Shown here: positions 7,687-14,363 of the stretch, piece by piece
Layout: each line of letters starts with the position of its first letter
How positions within the stretch are numbered: the stretch's first letter is position 1
NCBI GenBank assembly: GCA_002479455.1
Contig: DLNB01000050.1
Location: forward strand, 1 to 23,143
Direction of reading: 5' to 3'
Source of the DNA: Acetothermia bacterium UBA7521
Lineage (GTDB): Bacteria > Bipolaricaulota > Bipolaricaulia > Bipolaricaulales > Bipolaricaulaceae
DNA length: 23,143 nt
The notes under the pieces: generated by a model
What the model saw: the letters and a program-made list of their open reading frames with translations, nothing else
The model's database searches: none
Told to the model about the DNA's origin: nothing
Translations under genes and position numbers: made by a program

Positions 7687-10575
7687 TTAGGGGACGACCG
7701 GCACGAGGAGAACCGCTTCTCCAGTCAACCCCGCGTCATCGGTCACTATGAGGGTCACAAGGTAGAACCCCGGCTCGGCAAACGTCCACATCACACGATT
7801 CCCCTGTGCATCGAACGCTCCGTCGCCTGTGATATCCCAGTCGTAGGCCACGATCCTTCCCATCGATACTCGTGCATCAAACTCAACAGGCTCGCCCGTG
7901 CGAGGAGATCGCGGCAACCACTCGAAGTCTGCAACCGGGGGTTGGTAGACAACCACAACCGGCCGTGGCCGCTGCCAAGCCCCGAAGAACACCTCCCCGG
8001 TGGCGCCCGGCGGCAACGACACCGACGCCACCGCAGGCGTGGTCAACTCGTACCGCTCGGGGAGGGAATCCACATCCACCCGAACCCTGTACTCGCCACC
8101 GGTGAGATCGGTGAACGAGAACAACCCGAGCGGATTCGTGAAAACCTCCTCCACCGTTGCCTCGTCACGCTCAAGGATCACCCGCACCCTAGCGAGCCCC
8201 GCCTCCCCCTCCTCACGGGCCCCGCTCCGATCCGGATCGTCGAACACCGAACCCAAGATCTCCCCAAGTCGCTCACACGGGATGTAGACCACCGTGCGCT
8301 CCGCGAGCACCACCTCCACCGTCAACGGGAACTCGACCCGCGCACGGAAACCCGGCGGCAAGCTCCCCAACGTGACATCGTGCTTCCCGGGGGAGAGGGG
8401 AGGGAACAGGAACCTCCCGTCCGATCCGCTCGAAACCTGTTTGCCGCCTGCGACAAAAACGGCACCGCCGATTCCCGGCTCTCCGGGATCTAGGCGTCCG
8501 TTTCCGTCCTCATCGATAAACACCGTGCCTTCCACCCACCCTTTGGCGGGCAGGAATGGAAGAGCCAGAACGAACGCGTACTCGAACCCTGCTGTCGCAT
8601 TGAGCGAAGTCGCGTTCCCCAAGGAGTCCCACTGGGCGTCCACCCGGATCGTTGCCGAGAACGAAGGGGACAGAGAGAATGGGATTTCGACCCCTATACT
8701 GCTGTCCTGTCGGCTGTGCCGCAAGTCCACGGCGATCCCAGTCGGCGTGCGCAGCGCCAGACTGACCTGGGCCGCGGAGAACACGGTCCCGCCTCCGCTG
8801 CGCGTGACTGCCTGGGTCAAGCTGAGCGTGGCCCGTATATCCCCCAGACTGAGGTGAAACCGTTGACCGTATTCCTCTGTGCTCTCCTCTGTAAAAGCAA
8901 CAGCGTCTTCCTCCCACCGCCACCGCCCGGTCAGACGGATGACGAATGGCGCGTCCCCGACGACTGTCGCTACTTCGAGCACTCGAGTTCCCCGGTTCAG
9001 GCTGAAGCCTGGCCCGAAACCCTGGCTGCGCCGGAGGGACAGATTCCCAAACAGCGCCGCCGGCCACCCCGGTGACGTCCAGTCGAGTGCGACAGCGAGG
9101 TCCGAGCGAACCACGGTGGGCACAAGGGCGACCCCGAGAACGTTATCGCGCTCCCAGCGCGTGGTGAACCTGAAACCCCATGGCGCGGCCGCCAGGTGCC
9201 CCCCCAGGCTGATCCCCGTTCGGTCGGCGCGCGCGCTCGGCAACCACGGACCTACACTGTAGGCGTCGGCCTGGAAGACCAGGTCAGCCCCCCCGCGCGC
9301 CTCGACCCCGATAAGGAAGCCGGCGTCCGCATACGGCATGGAGAACGCAACCCCACTTTCTCCACGCACCGTCAGTCCCTCCAGAAGAACACCGGTGACC
9401 CATAGGGCCCCTGCGTGGACATGCTCCACCCCCCGCGTCTCCTGCATGGCCAACCCGAGATTTCCCCACGACCCGCTCCACTCCCCGCGCAGCCCGAAAC
9501 GCCCTTCATCCCCCTGCCATCCCGTGAGAAACGCCGCCTCGATCTGCTCAGAGGCCATTCCACCGGACATCCCTTGCCCTCCCAGAGCGAGAAGGAGAGA
9601 CGACAGATCAAGCTCCACCTCGCCGACTTCGGCCCAGGCGTGATCGGCCACGTACCTCAGGGAAAGTCGGGACACCGCGTACGGAGTCGGGCCCCAAGGT
9701 CCTGTCAACTGCAACCGCAGGTCAAGCTCTCCGCCGAGGATCTCCCCGTCGCCCAACAGGGAGAGGAAGGACAGCCGACGCCCTGCGATAGGGTCGTACC
9801 CGAGCTTTCCCCCCAGGACCAGGTCAAGAGCTGACAGAATCGTCCCCACGATCGCCTCTGGACCGGGCGGGAGGATCGTGGTGTACCACGAAGTGCGTGC
9901 CTCGGCCCCTTCGGCGGACTCTACCGCCACCGAGAGAAGGTCACGCCCGGCCTCCGCCTGCACGGGAATGGAGAGGATCAACTCGATTCCTCCGCTCTCG
10001 CCGGGGCGCAGGGTCATCTCACGGGGGGTGATCCGCACCGGCCAGCCATGTGAGGAATCCGCGTCCACAAAGACCCGGTCGAGAACATTGCCCCGATTCG
10101 TGATCGTAAGCGCGTATGTAACCGCATCGCCGGGCTGGACAGCGCCCGTGAGGGGGGAAGAGAGAGCGATACCCGCCACAGATCGAACGCGAACCTCCCC
10201 TGTCGCCCTCTCTTCCCCTTGAGCCCAACTGGCCCGCAGGCTCACCGTGTGGACGCCCGCTGCTGTGGTCCGCGGCACGATCACCGTCACGAAGACCGTG
10301 TCCTCTCCGCCCGCAGCAATAACCAGGTTGGAGGGCACTCCAAGCTGCCCCCAATCCGTGGGGACTTCGACGCTGAGCGCCGCTTCAATGGGGGATGGTC
10401 CCCTATTCGAGACGGAGAACACGTGGATCGCCACATCCCCGGGGGAAACAGTGCGCGCAACGGAGAGGACATGCACGTGAACGCTCGCCTGGGCAACACA
10501 CCCCGCCCCCAGGACCAGAGCCCCAACGAGACTCCTGACCACCCGCGCGCGAGGCGACATCCACGTGAACGCCAT
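7687..10575 (-). CDS. Large exported barrel protein with NEW3/Ig-like, SdrB-like and PKD domains (usher-like?)
   Basis: About 962 residues. The N-terminal signal peptide has the core VVRSLVGALVLGAGCVAQA. Two NEW3/CARDB-like Ig domains follow (about 35-245, with GDVAIHVFSVSNRGPSP and GDAVTYALTITNRGNVLD). Residues about 253-680 alternate polar and hydrophobic residues and are rich in Trp and Tyr, as in an outer-membrane beta-barrel. Then come two SdrB/CNA-B-like domains (GTVFIDEDGNGRLDPGEPG near 683, GSVFDDPDRSGAREEGEAG near 773) and a C-terminal PKD domain (YDWDITGDGAFDAQG). A barrel followed by such small beta domains recalls an usher, and its neighbours are a chaperone-like protein and pilin-like subunits. 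The role as secretion pore or surface platform is inference. Start is uncertain: ATG 10575 (chosen), ATG 10560 or GTG 10608; none has a good ribosome site. It is last in the locus, 91 nt after the chaperone-like gene. Confidence 0.75.
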   Translation of the reverse strand: MAFTWMSPRARVVRSLVGALVLGAGCVAQASVHVHVLSVARTVSPGDVAIHVFSVSNRGPSPIEAALSVEVPTDWGQLGVPSNLVIAAGGEDTVFVTVIVPRTTAAGVHTVSLRASWAQGEERATGEVRVRSVAGIALSSPLTGAVQPGDAVTYALTITNRGNVLDRVFVDADSSHGWPVRITPREMTLRPGESGGIELILSIPVQAEAGRDLLSVAVESAEGAEARTSWYTTILPPGPEAIVGTILSALDLVLGGKLGYDPIAGRRLSFLSLLGDGEILGGELDLRLQLTGPWGPTPYAVSRLSLRYVADHAWAEVGEVELDLSSLLLALGGQGMSGGMASEQIEAAFLTGWQGDEGRFGLRGEWSGSWGNLGLAMQETRGVEHVHAGALWVTGVLLEGLTVRGESGVAFSMPYADAGFLIGVEARGGADLVFQADAYSVGPWLPSARADRTGISLGGHLAAAPWGFRFTTRWERDNVLGVALVPTVVRSDLAVALDWTSPGWPAALFGNLSLRRSQGFGPGFSLNRGTRVLEVATVVGDAPFVIRLTGRWRWEEDAVAFTEESTEEYGQRFHLSLGDIRATLSLTQAVTRSGGGTVFSAAQVSLALRTPTGIAVDLRHSRQDSSIGVEIPFSLSPSFSATIRVDAQWDSLGNATSLNATAGFEYAFVLALPFLPAKGWVEGTVFIDEDGNGRLDPGEPGIGGAVFVAGGKQVSSGSDGRFLFPPLSPGKHDVTLGSLPPGFRARVEFPLTVEVVLAERTVVYIPCERLGEILGSVFDDPDRSGAREEGEAGLARVRVILERDEATVEEVFTNPLGLFSFTDLTGGEYRVRVDVDSLPERYELTTPAVASVSLPPGATGEVFFGAWQRPRPVVVVYQPPVADFEWLPRSPRTGEPVEFDARVSMGRIVAYDWDITGDGAFDAQGNRVMWTFAEPGFYLVTLIVTDDAGLTGEAVLLVPVVP

Positions 10576-10666
10576 CCCGTAGTAGAATCTACGCACTCCG
10601 GAGGGCACAAGCGAGGAAGGAGGTGCGGAAGCGAGGGGAAGTCCTGCCCGGCGCAGGCGATGCTCC

Positions 10667-11674
10667 CTACGGACTACGGGCCTCGAGGAGACCCGCCAGC
10701 GCTTCTACATCCCTCTCGTCCACGCGGCCGCTGTTGTCGAAGTCGAACGCCCGGGCATTCCCCTGCACCGGTGCGCTGGCCCACTGCGCCCGGAACAGAT
10801 CTACATCGTTTTCGTCGAAGACCCCGTTCCCGTCGATATCCTCGTACAAGCCGTCTTCATCGAGGTCACGCGGCACCCTGCCTCCCGCCACAGGAACGAG
10901 GGTAAGCGCACGGACCCGCAGTGAGGCCTGTGCAGCGATGATCTCTTCACCGCCAGGATCGACGCGCGCCACCACCAGGTACGTCCCCGGCTCTGGACGC
11001 AACTCGGTCTCCACAAGAACCCCCCGCACATCACCCGGAAGGCACGGCACGGGATCCGGCTCGATACGGGCCAGCTGGTCGCCCTTCGCATCGTAAACCT
11101 GAACCTCAACCCGGACCTCGCGCAGGTTGGTCAGACTGGTGTTGCCAAGCTCCACAACAAGCCACAACGGGTTCAGGCCGCGAAACTCCAGCTTGCGCAC
11201 TTCGACCCGCGGATGCAGCGCGCCCACGGAGGCGTAGATCTTGACCCCAATCCGCTTAGCGACCAGCACTGTTGTCCCCTCGTGCTCCACCGGTCGCGGC
11301 TCGCCGTGGATGAACACGATGCCCCAATACGTTCCCACGCCCGTTCCCGCGGGCACGGTCAACGTGCCCTTCACCTCGCGCGTCTCACCCGGCCCAAGGT
11401 TGAACGAAGCGGGAGCCATCGCGAGCCACGGGGCTAGGGATCGGGCGAGTGTGCCGGGAGGGTAGAACCGATTGCCACCCAGCTCGTCGCGGTCCCAGTC
11501 CCCGACGTACACGACGAACGTTTCCGGGACTTCGGTCTCATTGCGGACGATGAACGAGAACGCGTGCAGCTGGCCTGGGCCAACCGCGAGATCCACCTCA
11601 AGGAGGTTGACCTCGATCGCCGCGCCCGAAAAGCCAAGGGCGATAACCAAGGCCCAGATGGGTTTCATCCTCAT
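10667..11674 (-). CDS. Exported chaperone/DUF916-like Ig protein with C-terminal dockerin-like EF-hand pair
   Basis: 335 residues. A short signal peptide (MKPIWALVIALGFSGAA) leads into an Ig-like domain with GQLHAFSFIVRNETEVPETF, a Trp-Leu segment APWLAMAPASFNLGPGETRE and VPAGTGVGTYWGIVFI. This pattern fits the DUF916 (WxL-associated) domain and PapD-like pilus chaperones. A second Ig-like domain covers about 150-250. The last 60 residues hold two calcium-loop motifs, DIDGNGVFDENDV and DFDNSGRVDERDV, arranged as in a dockerin. Neither DUF916 proteins nor pilus chaperones normally end in a dockerin. The start at 11674 has no ribosome site but a perfect TATAAT ends 7 nt before the ATG, pointing to a leaderless message. 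ATG 11668 is an alternative. It sits between the two-domain subunit and the barrel protein, as expected for an assembly factor. Confidence 0.75.
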   Translation of the reverse strand: MRMKPIWALVIALGFSGAAIEVNLLEVDLAVGPGQLHAFSFIVRNETEVPETFVVYVGDWDRDELGGNRFYPPGTLARSLAPWLAMAPASFNLGPGETREVKGTLTVPAGTGVGTYWGIVFIHGEPRPVEHEGTTVLVAKRIGVKIYASVGALHPRVEVRKLEFRGLNPLWLVVELGNTSLTNLREVRVEVQVYDAKGDQLARIEPDPVPCLPGDVRGVLVETELRPEPGTYLVVARVDPGGEEIIAAQASLRVRALTLVPVAGGRVPRDLDEDGLYEDIDGNGVFDENDVDLFRAQWASAPVQGNARAFDFDNSGRVDERDVEALAGLLEARSP

Positions 11675-11681
11675 GATCAGG

Positions 11682-11687
11682 ATTATA
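11682..11687 (-). promoter_or_regulatory. TATAAT -10 box for a probable leaderless transcript
   Basis: A consensus -10 hexamer lies exactly 7 nt upstream of the ATG at 11674, so the expected start point is the ATG itself. The -35 is weak (a TGACCG about 19 nt upstream). Confidence 0.5.
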
Positions 11688-11698
11688 CGCCGTGCTGG

Positions 11699-12619
11699 CT
11701 ACGGAGCGGTCAGCGTGTAGGTGAAACGGAGCTCATACGTACCGGGGACCACGGTGTCGTAGTCCACCACCACCCGCAGGGCGGTGTCCAACCACAGACC
11801 CATGCCCGCAGTTCCACCCGCCACCTTCTGCGGACCTGTGGTCAGGCCGATGTAGGCCGTCTGGGGGCTCGTAATGCCCGGACCGAAGGCGGAGACACGC
11901 CACTCGAGGTGCGAGCACGGCTTCCCCGGTGGAGGCTCAGATCCGGTGTACGTCCAGGTGGCAGCGTCCGCAGCCACGTACAGGGACCACCCCGTACCGC
12001 TGGACACGCTGATCCGCTGTGCGGGCGAGACCTCTCTGTAACCCGCATCGTAATGCGCGAGGGTCAGAACCCCGAGGTCCACGAGCAGCGGGGTCACGGT
12101 CAAGCTCTGGGAAATCCCCTGTCGGTAGTGAACACGCACCGCCACCCAGTCTACACGCGCTGCGTTCTCCGCTTTCAGCCGCACGCGCAGGGTCCCATCA
12201 CCCAGTTCGCCAGGTGACCAACTGTAACCCCACGTGTCGGACGCCCCGCCCAGTACGTGCTCCCACCACGATCCCGCAGTGAACCCTGACCGATACCCCG
12301 TCGCCGTCCAGCTCACCCCACCATCCCACGACAGCTCCACATGGAGGTAGCAGTTGACGGGTGCGTGCTTCTGAACCCTAAGAAGAACCTCAATCCCCTC
12401 AACGTCGCTGCCTGGCGGCAGGCTGATCCCATACCCGCCATAGGTGTGCTCCGCTCCGTCTGCACCCACGGCGTACCGGTTGTCGCGGTAGTACCCGCGA
12501 GGGCCGTCGGTGAACTGCCCCGCGTCGAGCGATGGGTTCAGCCACTCCGTGGTCTGGGCCAGCGCCACGCTGCCCAGCGCCACAAGAAGGAGCCCCCCCA
12601 ACCACCATCCACGGTTCAT
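11699..12619 (-). CDS. Two-domain exported subunit: jelly-roll-like N-domain plus WxL-like/pilin-like C-domain
   Basis: 306 residues with signal peptide MNRGWWLGGLLLVALGSVALA. Residues about 22-165 form a beta-rich domain with many Trp, Tyr and Gly (SWDGGVSWTATGYRSG, GDGTLRVRLKAENAARVDW), similar in feel to binding jelly-rolls. Residues about 170-306 match the neighbouring small subunit closely: YDAG, a W-x-L motif GWSLYVAADAATW, LEWR, GLTTGPQKVAGGTAG and the identical end FTYTLTAP. One adhesive domain plus one assembly domain is the plan of a tip adhesin such as CsuE, so a tip role is plausible (inference). I take the third ATG of an ATGATGATG run (12619), 6 nt after GGAG; 12622 and 12625 are possible. 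A 9-bp hairpin separates it from the small-subunit gene upstream. Confidence 0.75.
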   Translation of the reverse strand: MNRGWWLGGLLLVALGSVALAQTTEWLNPSLDAGQFTDGPRGYYRDNRYAVGADGAEHTYGGYGISLPPGSDVEGIEVLLRVQKHAPVNCYLHVELSWDGGVSWTATGYRSGFTAGSWWEHVLGGASDTWGYSWSPGELGDGTLRVRLKAENAARVDWVAVRVHYRQGISQSLTVTPLLVDLGVLTLAHYDAGYREVSPAQRISVSSGTGWSLYVAADAATWTYTGSEPPPGKPCSHLEWRVSAFGPGITSPQTAYIGLTTGPQKVAGGTAGMGLWLDTALRVVVDYDTVVPGTYELRFTYTLTAP

Positions 12620-12650
12620 CATCATCTCCACGCGCCATAGAGTGAGATGA

Positions 12651-12681
12651 GCAGCCCGGATTCTCCTCGAACCCGGGCTGC
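12651..12681 (-). terminator. GC-rich hairpin between the second and third surface genes
   Basis: GCAGCCCGG pairs perfectly with CCGGGCTGC across a 13-nt loop, starting 18 nt after the small-subunit stop. No U-run follows, so partial termination or 3'-end protection is more likely than full termination. Confidence 0.5.
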
Positions 12682-12698
12682 CCATCGTCGAATCCTCA

Positions 12699-13208
12699 TT
12701 ATGGAGCGGTAAGCGTGTAGGTGAACCCCACGCTGTAGTCACCGGCGGGGTCGTTCTCCCAGCTCACGAGCACGCGGAAATCCATCGAGAGCTCGATGTT
12801 ACCGCCCTTCGTTCCAGCGGCGACCTGAGTTGCCCCAGTCGCCAGCCCGGTGAAGGTGCTCACGTGTGAGGACACGCGCTTGTCCGCCGTGGCGGCCCGC
12901 CACAGGAGGTCGGTGGAAGGCTTCGCCCACGGACCGGTCCACGTGCCCGCATTGGCAGCAACCGTCAGGGTCCAGCTCTTGTTGCTCCAGATCTGAATAC
13001 CCTGTGCAGAAAACAGCGCCTTCTGGCCAGCGTCGTAGTCGGCCTCGCTCAGCGCGCCGAAGTTGATCGTGCTCGTCGAGAGGGCGAGCCGAATCAGCGT
13101 CGGCACCGTGAACTGAGCCGTCGAGCCCTGCGTAACCTGCGCCATCCCCACCACGCTCACAAGCAGCCCCAGAGCCAACGAACCAGCGATCAGCATGCGA
13201 ACTTTCAT
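12699..13208 (-). CDS. Small exported WxL-like/pilin-like subunit under riboswitch 1
   Basis: 169 residues: a signal peptide (MKVRMLIAGSLALGLLVSVV, cleavage near GMAQ), then a single beta-sandwich-like domain. Marks are INFGALSEADYDAGQ, the W-x-L motif in SNKSWTLTVAANAGTW, LLWRAAT, a Gly/Thr-rich GLATGATQVAAGTKGG, and the terminal YSVGFTYTLTAP. The first W-x-L and the terminal aromatic-x-Leu resemble Gram-positive WxL domains, whose end is typically WTLTDAP. They also fit archaic (Csu/spore-coat-U-type) pilins. The C-terminal half of the next gene is a clear paralogue. The true start is ATG 13208, with GGAGG 7 nt upstream. The frame stays open to 13418, but that extension is translated riboswitch sequence. 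Probable major repeating subunit at the cell surface (inference). Confidence 0.8.
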   Translation of the reverse strand: MKVRMLIAGSLALGLLVSVVGMAQVTQGSTAQFTVPTLIRLALSTSTINFGALSEADYDAGQKALFSAQGIQIWSNKSWTLTVAANAGTWTGPWAKPSTDLLWRAATADKRVSSHVSTFTGLATGATQVAAGTKGGNIELSMDFRVLVSWENDPAGDYSVGFTYTLTAP

Positions 13209-13215
13209 CACTGCA

Positions 13216-13248
13216 CCTCCAAGAAGTTGCGTTGCACTTCTTTGGAGG
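13216..13248 (-). promoter_or_regulatory. Ribosome-site-sequestering hairpin of riboswitch 1
   Basis: CCUCCAAAGAAGU pairs with ACUUCUUGGAGG through 12 bp with one bulged A and an 8-nt loop. The 3' strand contains the GGAGG ribosome site (13216-13220) of the subunit gene, so the closed hairpin should block translation. Its 5' CCUC could alternatively pair with GAGGUG (13329-13334) on the far side of the aptamer. Confidence 0.8.
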
Positions 13249-13250
13249 CG

Positions 13251-13327
13251 TTTCGGCAGCCCAGCCATCTCCGCGGGGGAGATCTGTGGCTTTGCGCCCC
13301 CAGGTCGCCCTGGGTTTGCCTGTTCGT
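13251..13327 (-). promoter_or_regulatory. GEMM-I (c-di-GMP-I) riboswitch aptamer 1
   Basis: On the minus strand the conserved parts of RF01051 appear in order. They are AGGCAAACC, a GC stem CCCAGG/CCUGGG closed by a GCGA (GNRA) tetraloop, GCGCAAAGCC, a variable stem (AUCUCC/GGAGAU) and GGCUGGGCUGCCGA. The GNRA loop would dock in the second helix as in Vc2. The position I equate with Vc2 G20 is G, which favours c-di-GMP over the cGAMP-type GEMM-Ib. It ends just before the sequestering hairpin of the small-subunit gene. Confidence 0.9.
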
Positions 13328-13481
13328 TCACCTCTCCTTGTGTAGAACCAGCCGTCTCTGCTCGGAACGGCCTACCGCCCGCTCTCACCTCCGCTGCCGC
13401 CCTATGGTACGGCGGCAACGCGCGGCCCTTTCGCCATCGTCCACTCCCCCACGTCGCGTCTGTCCAGCGCCGTGGGCATCC

Positions 13482-13958
13482 TTATCCCTCAACCGCGTAC
13501 ACCAGGGCAAGCGTGCGCCCACCGCTCCACCCAGCCCCGCCGTCGAGCCCAACCCGGTAGTCGAGCAGAATCTCATGCACTCCCGGTGTCCCTCTGGCGA
13601 GAACCAGCCCTTCCGGCCGAACGGGCCGGTATTCTCCGCGCCCGGCGCGAACCTCCACGACCCCTTGGAGCAGTCGGTCGGCAGGTCGCACCACGAGCGT
13701 CCACGGCACATTGCTGCGCACCACGAAGACGGCAGCCCCTTTCAGCTCAACGAACCCTGAAGCATGAGCTGCCGCTGTGGGAACCTCCACCGAGACCGAG
13801 ATCTCCCGGCCGCCATCTGAGGTCCCGGCAAGAGAGAGACGGGTGAGCGCGGGGATGGTCAGTGAAGCCTGAGCACGGGTGGTCGTCGAGTTCGCCCAAG
13901 CCAGGGCGCTTCCGGCCATCAGTCCAGCCATCACCAGTACAACCGCTTTCCTGACCAT
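13482..13958 (-). CDS. Small exported WxL-like/pilin-like subunit under riboswitch 2
   Basis: 158 residues: signal peptide MVRKAVVLVMAGLMAGSALA (cleavage near AWANS), then one beta-rich domain. It starts TTRAQASLTIPALTRLSLAG, parallel to STAQFTVPTLIRLALST in the next gene. It has the W-x-L motif in FVVRSNVPWTLVVRPA and ends LALVYAVEG instead of TYTLTAP. It is therefore a diverged relative of the other two subunits; a minor or initiating subunit is possible but unproven. I choose ATG 13958. The frame continues 51 nt further, but only into the aptamer. There is no classical ribosome site: the aptamer ends three bases before the ATG, so access of ribosomes must depend on aptamer folding. First gene of the locus, served by the promoter at 14099-14126. 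Confidence 0.75.
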   Translation of the reverse strand: MVRKAVVLVMAGLMAGSALAWANSTTTRAQASLTIPALTRLSLAGTSDGGREISVSVEVPTAAAHASGFVELKGAAVFVVRSNVPWTLVVRPADRLLQGVVEVRAGRGEYRPVRPEGLVLARGTPGVHEILLDYRVGLDGGAGWSGGRTLALVYAVEG

Positions 13959-13959
13959 G

Positions 13960-14034
13960 TTTCGGCAACCCAGCCATCCCTGGGGGATCTGTTGGCTTTG
14001 CGTCCCCACGTTGCCGTGGGTTTGCCCTTATCGG
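13960..14034 (-). promoter_or_regulatory. GEMM-I (c-di-GMP-I) riboswitch aptamer 2
   Basis: The minus strand reads AGGGCAAACC, a stem CCCACG/CGUGGG with a GCAA tetraloop, GGACGCAAAGCC, a variable stem (AUCCC/GGGAU) and GGCUGGGUUGCCGA. This matches GEMM-I almost base for base with the Vc2 RNA core. The G20-equivalent is G, favouring c-di-GMP. The aptamer abuts the start codon. CUGACC (14043-14048) upstream is complementary to GGUCAG (13951-13956) just inside the coding sequence, so an extended closing helix would clamp the start. Confidence 0.93.
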
Positions 14035-14098
14035 ACGGTCGAGGTCAGTTGCCCGGCGCCACCTCCCTCCCCGGATCTCGGGGTTTATAGGTGACTGT

Positions 14099-14126
14099 AG
14101 TATACACAGGTGGAATCCATCGACAA
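14099..14126 (-). promoter_or_regulatory. sigma70-type promoter of the surface-protein locus
   Basis: TTGTCG (14121-14126) and TATACT (14099-14104) are 16 nt apart, giving a start near 14092 and a leader that holds riboswitch 2. Confidence 0.65.
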
Positions 14127-14324
14127 GTGCGTTCATCACCTCTGTCGCTCCAGGGCCAGTCAGGGGCAGGATTCAAGAGCTTTCGCGGCCGCAGCAGCTT
14201 CGCGACGAGGGAACGGCAACCCTCCAGGCAAGAGACCGCACGTGCGGCAAGGATCAGGAATGCAGTCCGTGACGACCTTTTTCGCTGCCGTCCTCCCTCG
14301 TCACAGGATCACCGGCCGCTCCAG

Positions 14325-14330
14325 TAGAAT
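14325..14330 (+). promoter_or_regulatory. Possible -10 box (TAGAAT) for the LptE-like/rimI pair
   Basis: TAGAAT matches five of six consensus bases and lies 33 nt before the ATG at 14364. No good -35 is visible. The rest of 14127-14363 shows no gene. Confidence 0.35.
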
Positions 14331-14363
14331 ACCCCTGCCGGGTCGGTCAAGGAGGAGAGAAAG

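Noticed and set aside
13209..13418. N-terminal extension of the small subunit to an upstream start
   Set aside because: The extension is the riboswitch translated; the ATG at 13208 has a proper ribosome site and is followed at once by a signal peptide.
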